From contig NZ_SIJL01000002.1 in the NCBI RefSeq assembly GCF_004307015.1, positions 218,417 to 282,416 of the forward strand: DNA of 64,000 bases. The letters are read 5' to 3'. Numbering within the stretch: the first letter of the stretch is position 1; each line of letters begins with the position of its first letter. This DNA is from Thermus thermamylovorans. Lineage in GTDB: Bacteria; Deinococcota; Deinococci; Deinococcales; Thermaceae. Below, piece by piece: positions 28,079 through 36,548 of the stretch. Both the position numbers and the translations under genes were made by a program. The notes below the pieces were generated by a model. It was not told the origin of the DNA and did not search any database. It saw only the letters and a program-made list of their open reading frames with translations.

Positions 28079-28106
28079 CCCCGTCGTGGCTTGCGCCACG
28101 ACGGGG
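28079..28106 (-). terminator. strong hairpin downstream of the carotenoid glycosyltransferase gene
   Basis: A perfect 12-bp stem, CCCCGTCGTGGC/GCCACGACGGGG, with a 4-nt loop lies about 70 nt past the stop of the operon's last gene. On the minus strand it is followed by TACTTAAAACCCC. It is read as the operon terminator, although the T tract is poor. Confidence 0.5.
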
Positions 28107-28173
28107 GCCCCGGAAAGCCCAGGGAAAAGCCACCTGAGCCTTTAGGCAACCTTGGTGCACAGGCACTTGGTCC

Positions 28174-29211
28174 CTAAAGGGCCCGCCCCTTCCAACGCTT
28201 CCCGGGGAGGAGGGCCTGAAGGTAGACGGGCAGGAGGAGCACCGGGGCCAGGGGGGTGAGGAGGACCGCCGCCAGGGAGCCCCCCAGGGCGGCCCGGACC
28301 AGAAGCCTCTCCACAAACCCCAAAAGCCCCAGCTCCCAGCGGCCCAGGGCCCAGGGAAGGGTGTAGAGGGCGAGGTGGTAGAAGGCGCTTCCCAAGAGGA
28401 CCGCGGGGTTTTTGAGGTGGATCTCCAGGAAGTTTTTGCCGAAGCCCTCTACCGCCTCCCGGTAGCCCCGGTACATCTCCACGGAAAAGAGGGCCGCTCC
28501 CAGGGCCAGGCGGAACCGGAGCGCCCGCCTGGCCAGGGCCACGTCCTCCAGCACCTCCCCCCGCACCGCCCGGTGCCCCCCCTGGGCGAAGTAGGCCTCC
28601 CGGCGGAAGGCCAGCACCTGGCCGTTGGCCACCCGGAGGGCTTCCAATAGGGGGTGGGGCAGGAAGGAGAAAAGCCCCCCCATCACGAAGGGGACCAGGG
28701 CTCCCGCAAAGGGCCCCCTGGCCTCCTGGCGGGGCAGGGCGGAGAGGAGGTCCGCACCCTTTAGCCCCTCCAAGAGCCCCCCCAGGGCCCCTTCCTCCCA
28801 GCGCACGTCGGCGTCGGTGAAGACCAGAACCTCCCCCCGGGCCTCCTGGGCCAGCTGCCAGCAGGCCCAGTTCTTGCCCGTCCAGCCCGAGGGCAGGGGC
28901 TTGCCCTTCAGGAGGCGGAAGCCCGGGTGCCCCGCCCCCAGGGCCCGGGCCACCTCCCCCGTGCCGTCCTCCGAGCCGTCGTCCAGGACCAGGACCTCCA
29001 GGGCCCCCTGCCCCAGGAGGGCGGGGAGGGTGCGCCTCAGGTTTTCCGCCTCGTTCCGGGCCGGGACCAGGAGGGAGGCGGTGGGCCTAGGGGGCGTGGG
29101 CTTAGGGGCCAGGCGGGGAAAACGGAGGAGGTTATAGAGGAGGGCGAGAAGGCGCAGGAGGAGGAAGAGGAAGACCCCGAAGAAGAAGTCAAAGGCCTGG
29201 AAGGGGCTCAT
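28174..29211 (-). CDS. family 2 glycosyltransferase, candidate carotenoid glucosyltransferase
   Basis: A 345-aa membrane-associated GT-A enzyme. It has an N-terminal membrane segment ([21 protein letters not shown]), then [29 protein letters not shown], the metal-binding TDADVRW and an acceptor region [14 protein letters not shown], with C-terminal hydrophobic helices. The layout resembles CrtQ-type glycosyltransferases of C30 carotenoid clusters. It is the last gene of a chain with 4-nt overlaps from P450 through cyclase and acyltransferase. In this context it is inferred to glucosylate zeaxanthin; there is no direct proof. Confidence 0.75.
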   Translation of the reverse strand: MSPFQAFDFFFGVFLFLLLRLLALLYNLLRFPRLAPKPTPPRPTASLLVPARNEAENLRRTLPALLGQGALEVLVLDDGSEDGTGEVARALGAGHPGFRLLKGKPLPSGWTGKNWACWQLAQEARGEVLVFTDADVRWEEGALGGLLEGLKGADLLSALPRQEARGPFAGALVPFVMGGLFSFLPHPLLEALRVANGQVLAFRREAYFAQGGHRAVRGEVLEDVALARRALRFRLALGAALFSVEMYRGYREAVEGFGKNFLEIHLKNPAVLLGSAFYHLALYTLPWALGRWELGLLGFVERLLVRAALGGSLAAVLLTPLAPVLLLPVYLQALLPGKRWKGRAL

Positions 29212-29876
29212 AGCCGCCGCACGGCCTCCACCAGGGGCCTCACCCGCTCCTCCAGGCTCCGCCGCCCCCGCAAGGCCTCCCGGAAGCCCTCGGGCACCTC
29301 CCGGGGGTGGGTCCGGGCCAGGAGGGCGTCCAGGCGGGCGAGGAGGCCCCCCAGGGTCCCCTCCAGGTCCCCCTCGGGGGGAAGGGGCTCCCCCACCCAC
29401 AGGAAGGCCTCGGGGTGCTCAAAGCCCCGCAGGACCACCCGGCAGGCCACGGGAAGGAGGGGCACCTTGGCCCTGGCGGAGAGCCAGGCCGCCCCGGGGC
29501 GCAAGGGGCCCAGGGGGCCGGGGTAGCGCATGGCCCCCTCGGGGAAGACCGCCGCCCACTCTCCCCGCTGCAGGCGCCTCAGGGCCTCCCGCACCCGCCT
29601 GGCCTCGAGGGCCCCTGCCAGGGCCAGGACGGGGAAGGCCCTGAGGTTTTCCTCCGCCACCAGGAGGCTTGCGGGCCTCCTGGCCCACCGGGCCAGAAAC
29701 CAGACCAGGTGCCCGTCGTAGAAGCTGTGGTGGTTCATGGCCAGGACCAGGGGGCCCCCCGGCACCTCCCCCCTGAGGTACACCCCCCGCAGGCCCCCCT
29801 TGAGGCTCCCGAGGAGCATGGCCTCCACCAAGGCCCGCAGGAGGCGGGCGAAAGGACGCCTGGGGTCCAGGGTCAT
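29208..29876 (-). CDS. PlsC-like acyltransferase, candidate carotenoid-glucoside acyltransferase
   Basis: A 222-aa acyltransferase with the H-x4-D catalytic motif NHHSFYDGH near residue 58 and the second motif FPEGAMRY near 112. These are the marks of 1-acyl-glycerol-phosphate acyltransferases. It overlaps the cyclase stop and the glycosyltransferase start by 4 nt each (ATGA). Thermozeaxanthins carry a branched fatty acid on the glucose, so esterifying that sugar is the natural inference. An ordinary phospholipid role cannot be excluded. Confidence 0.75.
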   Translation of the reverse strand: MTLDPRRPFARLLRALVEAMLLGSLKGGLRGVYLRGEVPGGPLVLAMNHHSFYDGHLVWFLARWARRPASLLVAEENLRAFPVLALAGALEARRVREALRRLQRGEWAAVFPEGAMRYPGPLGPLRPGAAWLSARAKVPLLPVACRVVLRGFEHPEAFLWVGEPLPPEGDLEGTLGGLLARLDALLARTHPREVPEGFREALRGRRSLEERVRPLVEAVRRL

Positions 29877-30574
29877 CGCAGCCGCTTCAGGGCCTCGGGG
29901 TGCCAGGCCAGGAGGAGGCCTTGGACGATGGCCAGGTTGGTGAAGAGGAAGAAGGCCATCTCCTCTAGGGGAAGCCCCCAGGCCTTCACCCCCAGGGTGT
30001 AGGCCTCGGAGATCCACCAGATCCCCTCCCGGGTGATGGCCCAGAAGTCGGCGAACCAGAGGTAGAGGGTGGGGAGGAGGACCCCGAGGAGGAGGGGCCC
30101 GCGCCAGGCCCAAAGGAGATCCCCCCCGAAGGCCCACTGCAGCACGAAGATGGGGACGAAGTAGGCCAGGATGAGGCCCAGGTAGAGGTAGGGCCCCCCC
30201 AGGGCCAGGAGGAGGACCCCGAGGGCGTCCACCAGGAGCCAGATCCCTCCACCCACCACCCGGGCGAGGCCCGGGCCCGGGCTTGGGGGCTCCCCGGCGA
30301 GGCGGAGGAGGAGGGCCCCGGTGAGGAGGGGCTGGAGGAGGAAGAAGAGGTACTCCTCAAAGGGCACATAGCCGATGCGGAAGAGCACCCGCCCCTCGGG
30401 GTAGCCCCAGACCTCCCGCCAGACCAGGTAGTTGTCCCAGGGGGTGGTGTAGAGGAAGGCGATGAGGGGCATGAGGAGGTAAGCCCATAGCCTCGGGGGC
30501 CTGGGCCGGGCCCAGAGGAGGAGCAGGATCAGCGGCGGTAGGAGGAAGACCAGGTGGAACTGCAGGTAGGTCAT
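29873..30574 (-). CDS. crtY: lycopene beta-cyclase, fused CrtYc-CrtYd type
   Basis: A 233-aa membrane protein with six to seven hydrophobic segments. It carries two copies of the cyclase motif: TTPWDNYLV with IGYVPFEEYLFF in the first half, and LPLEEMAFFLFTNL in the second. This is the actinobacterial/archaeal heterodimer-type cyclase fused into one chain and converts lycopene to beta-carotene. The start at 30574 overlaps the P450 stop (ATGA). Confidence 0.9.
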   Translation of the reverse strand: MTYLQFHLVFLLPPLILLLLWARPRPPRLWAYLLMPLIAFLYTTPWDNYLVWREVWGYPEGRVLFRIGYVPFEEYLFFLLQPLLTGALLLRLAGEPPSPGPGLARVVGGGIWLLVDALGVLLLALGGPYLYLGLILAYFVPIFVLQWAFGGDLLWAWRGPLLLGVLLPTLYLWFADFWAITREGIWWISEAYTLGVKAWGLPLEEMAFFLFTNLAIVQGLLLAWHPEALKRLR

Positions 30575-31734
30575 CCCGCCTCCAAGGTAACCCACAGGCC
30601 CCCCTGGGGCCGCAGGGTGACCCCGGCGTGTGCCCGAGGCTCGGGAAGGGGGGCGAGGCGGAAGCGGCGGAAGAGGGCCATGAGGGCCACGGGGCCTTCC
30701 AGGAGGGCGAAGTCCCGCCCCAGGCAGAGCCTTCTCCCCAGGCCGAAGGGGAAGTAGCGCCCGGAAGGGGTGCCCCTTTCCTGCAGGAAGCGCTCCGGGC
30801 GGAAGGCCTCCCCCTCGGGGAAGTGGAGGCGGTGGGTCACGTAGGGGGAGAGGACCACGGTGCTCCCCGCGGGCACCCGCTCCTCCCCCAGGTCCAGAGG
30901 GGCCGCGGCCTTGCGGGTGAGGATCCAGGCGGGGGGGTAAAGCCTCAGGGCCTCCTGGAAGGCGGCCAGGGCGTGGGCCTCGCTTTCCGCCACCCTCTCC
31001 TGCCAGTCCGGCCTGTGGGAGAGGAGGTAGAGGCTCCAGGTGAGGGCGCTGGCCGTGGTTTCGTGCCCCGCCACCAGGAGGGTCTTGGCCTCCGCCAGGG
31101 CCCTTTCCCGGGGGAGGGCGGAGAGGGGGGGTTCTTCCAGGAGGGACAGGGCGGCCGCCTCGAGGGCCCGCCGCTGCCGATGGAAGCGCCACTCCGCCAG
31201 GAGGTCCAGCCGCGAGAAGGGGTTTTGCATCCTCTCCACGATCCGCTCCAGGGCGGCGAGGGCCAGCTCGGCGATCCGCTCGGGGAGGGTCTTCCCCCAA
31301 AGGGCCCGGCCCAGAAAGCGCAGGGAGAGGTGGAGCATTTCCCGGTCCAAGTCCCGCCGCTCCCCGGGGCGCCAGGGGGCGAAGAAGGCCTCGGCCTCCT
31401 CCTCCCAAAGGGGGCGGTAGGCGGCCACCGCCTTGGGCAGGAAGGGGTCCTTGAGGGCCTTGCGGGCGGCCTTATACCCTTCTCCCCAATCGGTGAGGAG
31501 GCCCCGCCCCGTAAGCCGGGAAAGCTCCTGATACTGGAAGGTGGCCTTGTGGTCGGTGGCGTGGAGGACCTTTTCCACCCCTTGGGGGTCGAAGACCAGG
31601 TGGAGGGCTATCCCCGGCAGGGGTAGGCGCAGCCGGGGGTGCGCCCGGCCCCAGGCCAAGAGGGTGGCGAGGGGGTCTTCCCGGAGCCGCCTCAGGTCGG
31701 GCAGGGCCTCTTTGAGGTCCAAGGTGGCGGTCAT
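30571..31734 (-). CDS. cyp175A1: cytochrome P450 CYP175A1-type beta-carotene 3-hydroxylase
   Basis: A 387-aa soluble P450, very near the length of the characterised Thermus CYP175A1. The I-helix AGHETTAS is at residues 222-229, the ExxR pair EALR is near 261, and the heme motif FGLGRRLCLG has Cys337 as the axial ligand. CYP175A1 hydroxylates both rings of beta-carotene to zeaxanthin. It lies 9 nt after a 59-aa membrane-protein gene and overlaps the lycopene cyclase gene by 4 nt. Confidence 0.95.
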   Translation of the reverse strand: MTATLDLKEALPDLRRLREDPLATLLAWGRAHPRLRLPLPGIALHLVFDPQGVEKVLHATDHKATFQYQELSRLTGRGLLTDWGEGYKAARKALKDPFLPKAVAAYRPLWEEEAEAFFAPWRPGERRDLDREMLHLSLRFLGRALWGKTLPERIAELALAALERIVERMQNPFSRLDLLAEWRFHRQRRALEAAALSLLEEPPLSALPRERALAEAKTLLVAGHETTASALTWSLYLLSHRPDWQERVAESEAHALAAFQEALRLYPPAWILTRKAAAPLDLGEERVPAGSTVVLSPYVTHRLHFPEGEAFRPERFLQERGTPSGRYFPFGLGRRLCLGRDFALLEGPVALMALFRRFRLAPLPEPRAHAGVTLRPQGGLWVTLEAG

Positions 31735-31743
31735 GGGGCCATC

Positions 31744-31923
31744 TTAGCGGCGTATGAGGGGGCAGTAGCCCGTGCGGGCCATGAGGAAGGCCAGGAGGGC
31801 TAGGCCCAGGAAGAGGAGCTTTTCCTCCCGGAAAAGGGCCAGAAGGAGGAAAAGGGCCGCCAGGCCGTAGCGCACAAAGGCGATGGCCCGAAGGGCCTTC
31901 TGGGGATCGCGCACCTGGAACAT
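31744..31923 (-). CDS. 59-aa membrane protein, DUF2892-like
   Basis: A short gene between the photolyase and P450 genes. The protein starts MFQVRDPQKALRAIAFVRYG, has two hydrophobic segments (LAALFLLLALF and LLFLGLALLAFLMA) and ends TGYCPLIRR. The closing Gly-Tyr-Cys-Pro-Leu resembles the GxCPLY ending of DUF2892/YgaP-type inner-membrane proteins. Its stop is 9 nt before the P450 ATG, so it belongs to that operon. A TAGGCT box lies 6 nt before its ATG. The function is unknown. Confidence 0.75.
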   Translation of the reverse strand: MFQVRDPQKALRAIAFVRYGLAALFLLLALFREEKLLFLGLALLAFLMARTGYCPLIRR

Positions 31924-31929
31924 GGACTG

Positions 31930-31935
31930 AGCCTA
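31930..31935 (-). promoter_or_regulatory. -10 element before the small DUF2892-like gene
   Basis: TAGGCT on the minus strand, 6 nt before the ATG, the leaderless spacing seen elsewhere in this window. It could give the P450-cyclase-transferase genes a promoter of their own. Confidence 0.35.
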
Positions 31936-31968
31936 CTCTACCCGCCTTCCCAAGAGGTGTAGCCCCGC

Positions 31969-33228
31969 CTACCCTTGGGTTAGCCTCTGGGCTAGCTCCA
32001 GGTAGCGCCTGCGGGCCTGAGGGAGGTCCACCACGGGATCTTGGGGTTCGTACGAGGGGTACTCGGGGGCCCAGCGCCGGAGCCAGCTTCCCTCGGGGTC
32101 GTGCCGCCGCCCCTGCTCCACCAGGTTGAACACCCGGAAGTAGGGGGCGGCGTCCACCCCCAGGCCCCCCGCCCACTGCCAGCCCTGGAGGTTTTGCGGG
32201 GTGTCCCCGTCCAGGAGGAGGTCCTTGAAGCGGGCTTCCGCCTTCTGCCAGGGGAGGAGGAGGTACTTCACCGCGAACTGGGCCACGGCCATCCGCGCCC
32301 GGTTGGCGAGGAAGCCGGTGGCGTGAAGCTCCCGCATGGCCGCGTCCACCAGGGGCACCCCGGTCTTGCCCAGGTACCAGGCGAGGAAGAGTTCCTCGTC
32401 CTCCTGCCAGGGGAGGGCTTCATAGCGGGCGTCCAGGGCCCGTTCCCGCATCCAGGGGAAGTGGTAGAGGAGGTGGTAGGAGAAGTCGCGCCAAAGGAGC
32501 TCGCTGACCCATTTCCTGGCCCCCTCGCCTCCCCGCCTGAGGGCTTCCCAGGCCGCCTGCCGGGGGGAGAGGACCCCTAGGGTGAAGTAGGGGGAAAGCC
32601 GCGAGCCCCCTTCCCCGTCCAGCCGGTCCCGCTCCAGGGGGTAGCGGGGGAGCTTGCCTTCCAGGAAGGCCTTTAGCCTCTTCTGGGCCGCTCCCTCCCC
32701 GGGCTCAGGCAGGGGGATGCCGGGGTTTTCTCTGGGGATTTCCCCCTCCTCCGGCCCAGGGGGGAGGGCCTCCGGGGCGGGGAGAGGGGGGTCCACCCCC
32801 TGGAAGTTCCGGCTAAAGGGGGTGTAGACCCGGTAGGCCCGGGGGAGGTCCGGGGGGACGAGGTGGGGGGCGGAGAGGAGGTGGAGGGGGATGGGGAGGG
32901 CTTCCCGCACCCTCTGGTCCCGGTGGCGGCCGTAGGGGGTGTAGCCCTTCAGGGCGTAGACAGCCTTGGCCCCAAGCGCCCTCGCCGCTTGGGGGACTTC
33001 CTCCCAAGGGAGGCCCTGGCGCACCCAGAGGGCCCCGCCCCGCTCCCGGTAGGCCTCCCGGAGGGCCCGCACGTTCTCCAGGAACCAGGCCCGGCGTCTG
33101 GGGGAGACGGCGGCCAGGTTGTTGGGGTCCAGGACCACCAGCCCCACCACGGGTCCCGAGCGCAGGGCCTCCAGGAGGGCTGGGTGGTCGGCAAGCCGAA
33201 GGTCGGCCCGGTGCCAGACCAGGTACAT
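31969..33228 (-). CDS. phr: deoxyribodipyrimidine photolyase
   Basis: A 419-aa class I CPD photolyase that repairs UV dimers with blue light and FADH. The N-terminal antenna domain starts YLVWHRADLRLADHP. The C-terminal FAD domain has GEGGSRLSPYFTLGVLSPRQA, WVSELLWRDFSYH, TGVPLVDAAMREL, TGFLANRARMAVAQFAVK and DGDTPQNLQGWQW. The length agrees with the Thermus enzyme of known structure. It starts 25 nt after crtB and is probably co-transcribed with it. Confidence 0.97.
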   Translation of the reverse strand: MYLVWHRADLRLADHPALLEALRSGPVVGLVVLDPNNLAAVSPRRRAWFLENVRALREAYRERGGALWVRQGLPWEEVPQAARALGAKAVYALKGYTPYGRHRDQRVREALPIPLHLLSAPHLVPPDLPRAYRVYTPFSRNFQGVDPPLPAPEALPPGPEEGEIPRENPGIPLPEPGEGAAQKRLKAFLEGKLPRYPLERDRLDGEGGSRLSPYFTLGVLSPRQAAWEALRRGGEGARKWVSELLWRDFSYHLLYHFPWMRERALDARYEALPWQEDEELFLAWYLGKTGVPLVDAAMRELHATGFLANRARMAVAQFAVKYLLLPWQKAEARFKDLLLDGDTPQNLQGWQWAGGLGVDAAPYFRVFNLVEQGRRHDPEGSWLRRWAPEYPSYEPQDPVVDLPQARRRYLELAQRLTQG

Positions 33229-33253
33229 GGGGCTAAGGTACCGGGGCCTAGCC

Positions 33254-34102
33254 TTAGGCTTCCGTAGCCGGCACCCCGTTTCGGGAAAGGAGGAGGGCTT
33301 TGGGCAGAAGCCGGAGCCGTTCCCAGGTTCCTAGGTAGGCGCGGCGGTGCAGGTTGTCGTAGCCAAAGAGGCGGAGCTTGTCCAGGATGCCCTGGTATTG
33401 GAGGGCGGCCAGGGCGATGGCCGCCCGGCCCACCCGTAGACCCCCCAGGCCGGAGAGGCCCTCCCGGTAGAGGGCCCGGGCCTTGGCCTCCAGGTGGGCC
33501 ATGAGGGCCCGGTACTGGGGGGTGACGCGCCCCTGGTGGAGGTCCGCCAGGGAGACCCCGAAGCGCTCCAGGAGGTCCTGGGGCAGGTAGACCCGGTCCC
33601 TTTCCAGGTCCTCTCCCACGTCCCGCAGGATGTTGGTGAGCTGCATGGCCTGCCCCAGGCGCACGGCCTTTTCCTCCACCTCCTTCCCCCCCCCGGCGAT
33701 GGGGGCCATCATCCGCCCCACGGTGCCCGCCACCTGGTAGCAGTAGGCCATGAGCTCCTCTTCCGTCCTTAGGCGCACGGGGCTCAGGTCGGTGAGGAAG
33801 CCCTCCCGCATGTGGAGAAAGACCTCCATGGGGATGGGCCAGCGCCCCAGGGCCCAGGCCAGCCCCTTCTCCCATTCCTCCCGCGGACGCCCCCCGTAGG
33901 CCCGCTCCACCCCCCGCCACCAGGCCTCGAGGGCCTCCGCGCCTCCTCCAGGACCATCCACCGCCTCGTCCCCCAGGCGGCAGGCCGCGTAGACCGCCCA
34001 GGCCCCCTTGCGCTCCTCCCTGGGGAAGAGAAGGCTTCCCAGGAAGAAGGTGGCGGAGTGGTGGCGGATGAGGCCCGCGAGGGCTTTCCAGTCGGGTTCC
34101 AT
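33254..34102 (-). CDS. crtB: phytoene synthase CrtB
   Basis: A 282-aa prenyltransferase that condenses two geranylgeranyl diphosphates to phytoene, the committed carotenoid step. The two Asp-rich motifs are DEAVD at residues 45-49 and DVGED at 161-165. I use the ATG at 34102; a longer frame exists to 34153 but has no better ribosome site and would run over the promoter. It is divergent from litR. In Thermus, crtB expression is light-induced through LitR and LdrP. Confidence 0.95.
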   Translation of the reverse strand: MEPDWKALAGLIRHHSATFFLGSLLFPREERKGAWAVYAACRLGDEAVDGPGGGAEALEAWWRGVERAYGGRPREEWEKGLAWALGRWPIPMEVFLHMREGFLTDLSPVRLRTEEELMAYCYQVAGTVGRMMAPIAGGGKEVEEKAVRLGQAMQLTNILRDVGEDLERDRVYLPQDLLERFGVSLADLHQGRVTPQYRALMAHLEAKARALYREGLSGLGGLRVGRAAIALAALQYQGILDKLRLFGYDNLHRRAYLGTWERLRLLPKALLLSRNGVPATEA

Positions 34103-34117
34103 ATGCTCTTCAGTTTC

Positions 34118-34147
34118 AGGATACCACGGGGTGGGGACCTTTGTCCC
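34118..34147 (-). promoter_or_regulatory. crtB promoter
   Basis: On the minus strand GGGACA (34142-34147) and TATCCT (34118-34123) are 18 nt apart. The -35 is poor and the stretch GACAAAGGTCCCCA differs from the corresponding part of the litR promoter only by transitions. A weak -35 would fit dependence on LdrP. Confidence 0.5.
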
Positions 34148-34165
34148 GACCACACTCCGCTAGGC

Positions 34166-34205
34166 TATACTAAACATTGACAAAAGTTCTTCATCCGGGT
34201 ATCCT
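34166..34205 (+). promoter_or_regulatory. litR promoter and candidate LitR operator
   Basis: TTGACA (34177-34182) and TATCCT (34200-34205) are exactly 17 nt apart, and the ATG follows 6 nt later, so the mRNA should be leaderless. Around the -35 are imperfect 11-bp units: TATACTAAACA, TTGACAAAAGT and the start of TCTTCATCCGG. CarH/LitR tetramers are known to cover a -35 element through 11-bp direct repeats, so autorepression in the dark is likely. Confidence 0.7.
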
Positions 34206-34211
34206 TAGGGC

Positions 34212-35048
34212 ATGACTCAGCCCGGGGTGTACACCATCGCCGAGGTGGAGGCCATGACCGGCCTTTCGGCGGAGGTGCTCCGCCAGTGGGAGCGGCGCTA
34301 CGGCTTCCCCCGCCCCGAGCGCACCTCCGGGGGCCACCGGCTCTACCGCCAGGAGGAGGTGGAGGCCCTGCGGCTCATCCGCCGCTGGCTGGAGGAGGGG
34401 GCCACTCCCCAGGCGGCCATACGGCGCTTCCTAGCCCAGGAAAGCCGTCCGGAAGAGCTGCCCCGAGAACTCATCGAGGCCCTGCTGGAGGCCGACCTCT
34501 CCCGGGCGGAAGCCCTTTTCCGCCGGGCGGTCCGGCTTTTGGGCCCGGAGGGCGCCGTTCAGGGCCTCCTGGTTCCCGTGCTGCGGGAGGTGGGGGAGGG
34601 CTGGCACCAGGGCCGGGTGAGCGTGGCCCAGGAGCACCTGGCCACCCAGTTTCTCCGGGCCCGGCTGCAGGAACTCCTGGACCTGGCGGGCTATCCCCGG
34701 GGGGCACCCATCCTGGTCACCACCCCCCCCGGGGAGCGCCACGAGATCGGGGCCATGCTGGCGGCCTACTACCTGCGCCGCCGGGGCTTTCCCGCCCTCT
34801 ACTTGGGCCCCGACACCCCTCTCCCCGACCTCAAGGCCCTGGCGGAGCGCCTGGAGGCCCGGGGCGTGGTGCTTTCTGTCCTCCTGGCCGAAACCCTCCG
34901 GGCCCTGCCCGACGGGGCTCTGGCGGGGCTGGCCCCCAGGGTGCTCCTGGGAGGCCCAGGGGGGAGCCCGGAGGAAGCCCGGCGGCTGGGAGCCCTATAC
35001 GCGCAGCACCTGGAAGCTCTGCACAAGGCTTTGGAGGAGGGAGCATGA
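34212..35048 (+). CDS. litR: B12-dependent light-sensing repressor LitR/CarH
   Basis: A 278-aa repressor with an N-terminal MerR-type winged helix ([32 protein letters not shown]), a helical linker and a C-terminal B12-binding fold. Trp131, His132, Glu141 and His142 form the W-x9-EH motif that shields adenosylcobalamin, and His177 in ERHEIG is the lower cobalt ligand. All match CarH. In the dark, AdoB12 drives tetramer formation and repression; light breaks the Co-C bond and releases DNA. It overlaps ldrP by 4 nt. Confidence 0.97.
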   Translation: MTQPGVYTIAEVEAMTGLSAEVLRQWERRYGFPRPERTSGGHRLYRQEEVEALRLIRRWLEEGATPQAAIRRFLAQESRPEELPRELIEALLEADLSRAEALFRRAVRLLGPEGAVQGLLVPVLREVGEGWHQGRVSVAQEHLATQFLRARLQELLDLAGYPRGAPILVTTPPGERHEIGAMLAAYYLRRRGFPALYLGPDTPLPDLKALAERLEARGVVLSVLLAETLRALPDGALAGLAPRVLLGGPGGSPEEARRLGALYAQHLEALHKALEEGA

Positions 35049-35632
35049 AGAGGATCCCGCGCAAGGAGGCGGTCTACCTGGCTGGGGACCGGGCCGAAAC
35101 CCTCTACCGCCTGGAGTCAGGCCTGGTGCGCATCGTGGAGCTTCTGCCCGAGGGTCGCACCCTCACCCTGCGGCACGTGCTGCCCGGGGACTACTTTGGG
35201 GAGGAGGCCCTGGAGGGGAAGCGCCACCGCTACGCTGCCGAGGCCATGACCGAGGCGGTGGTACGGGGCTTTGACCCCCGGGCCATGGGCCACGAGGAGC
35301 TGCACCAGGTGGCCCGGAACCTGGCCCGGCAGATGCGGCGGGTGCAGGCCTATGAGACCCACCTGCAGACGGGGGAGCTCCGGGCCCGGATCGCCCGGTA
35401 CCTGCTCTTCCTGGCGGACACCCCGGCCTCCTTCCGGGACGCCAGGGGGCTTTACGTGACCGTCTCCCACGAGGAGATCGCCGACGCCACCGCCTCCACC
35501 CGGGAGTCGGTGTCCAAGATCCTCTCGGACCTGCGCCACGAGGGCTTCATCGCCACCGCCTACCGCAAGATCTACCTCCTGGACCTCAGGGCCCTGGAGC
35601 GGGAGGCCGAGGGTGTCCTGGAGGCGGCCTAG
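35045..35632 (+). CDS. ldrP: CRP/FNR-family regulator LdrP
   Basis: A 195-aa CRP/FNR protein: a cyclic-nucleotide-binding-like beta-roll ([18 protein letters not shown]), a dimerisation helix, and a winged helix with [20 protein letters not shown]. No FNR-type cysteine cluster is present. The Thermus homologue is known to activate the crtB operon after LitR is inactivated by light. Its ATG overlaps the litR stop (ATGA), so both are produced from the LitR-controlled transcript. Confidence 0.93.
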   Translation: MKRIPRKEAVYLAGDRAETLYRLESGLVRIVELLPEGRTLTLRHVLPGDYFGEEALEGKRHRYAAEAMTEAVVRGFDPRAMGHEELHQVARNLARQMRRVQAYETHLQTGELRARIARYLLFLADTPASFRDARGLYVTVSHEEIADATASTRESVSKILSDLRHEGFIATAYRKIYLLDLRALEREAEGVLEAA

Positions 35633-35684
35633 GGGACGGAGGCCCCGCCAAGGCCGCGCCCTGTTTCCCTAAGGTGGGGGCAGC

Positions 35685-36548
35685 ATGTGGGTCCTGGTGG
35701 TAGGGGGCACGGGCTTCGTGGGGCGGCACCTGGTGGGCCGCCTCCTCCAGGGGGGGCACACCCCCCTGGTTCTCGCCCGCTCCCCCCGGGACCTCCCTGA
35801 GGGGGCGGTCCTCGTTCCCGGAGACATCACCCGGGAGGTCCCCGACCTGGAGGGGGTGGAGGCGGCCATCTACCTGGCGGGGATCATCCGGGAACGGGAC
35901 CAGACCTTCCGGGCGGTGCACGTGGAGGGGGTTAAAAACCTCCTGGGGGGGATGCGCCGCGCCGGGGTGGGCCGCCTCCTCCACATGTCCGCCCTGGGGG
36001 CGAGGCGGGGGACGGGGAGCCGCTACTACGAGACCAAGGCGGAAGGGGAGGAGCTGGTGCGCCAAAGCGGCCTGAAGTGGACCATTCTGCGTCCGAGCCT
36101 CATCTTCGGCCCCGGAGACGAGTTCTTTGGGAAGGTGCTCCGGGGCCTGGTCTGCCAGCCCTTGCCCTTTGTCCCCCTCATCGGGGATGGGCGCTTCCCC
36201 TTCCGCCCCGTCCACGTGGGGGACGTGGCCGAGGCCTTCGCAAGGGCCCTGGAGAGGGGCCTCGAGGGTACCTACGACCTGGTAGGGCCTAAGGAGTACA
36301 CCTTCCGGGAGCTTCTGGAGCTCACCATGGGGGTCCTGGGCCGCCGCAAGCCCTTTTTGCCCATCCCCCTCCCCCTCATGGACCTCCTGGTTCCCTGGGT
36401 GTCCCGCCTGCCCTTCGCCCCCATCACCCGGGACCAGTACCTCATGCTGAAGGGGGGGAACACCGCCCCCTCTCCCGAAGCCCTAAGGGACCTCCTGCCG
36501 GCCCCCAGGGCCTTGGAGGAGGTCCTCCCCACCTACCTCAGGTGCTAG
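35685..36548 (+). CDS. NDUFA9/NmrA-like atypical SDR protein
   Basis: A 287-aa NAD(P)-binding Rossmann protein with VGGTGFVGRHLV at residues 6-17, YLAGIIRERD, and YYETKAEGEELVRQSG with the Tyr-x3-Lys pair retained. It resembles the NDUFA9-like subgroup of atypical short-chain dehydrogenases, often linked to respiratory complexes or quinone handling. AAGGTGGGGG precedes the ATG. It converges with the sulfur transporter gene, overlapping it by 11 nt. The substrate is unknown. Confidence 0.8.
   Translation: MWVLVVGGTGFVGRHLVGRLLQGGHTPLVLARSPRDLPEGAVLVPGDITREVPDLEGVEAAIYLAGIIRERDQTFRAVHVEGVKNLLGGMRRAGVGRLLHMSALGARRGTGSRYYETKAEGEELVRQSGLKWTILRPSLIFGPGDEFFGKVLRGLVCQPLPFVPLIGDGRFPFRPVHVGDVAEAFARALERGLEGTYDLVGPKEYTFRELLELTMGVLGRRKPFLPIPLPLMDLLVPWVSRLPFAPITRDQYLMLKGGNTAPSPEALRDLLPAPRALEEVLPTYLRC

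Noticed and set aside
28079-28106. CRISPR-type repeat
   Set aside because: A single hairpin with no spaced copies; no cas genes in the window.
33254-34153. Longer CrtB starting at 34153
   Set aside because: The extra 17 residues would be encoded by the crtB promoter region and include the TATCCT box; the protein family starts near the ATG at 34102.
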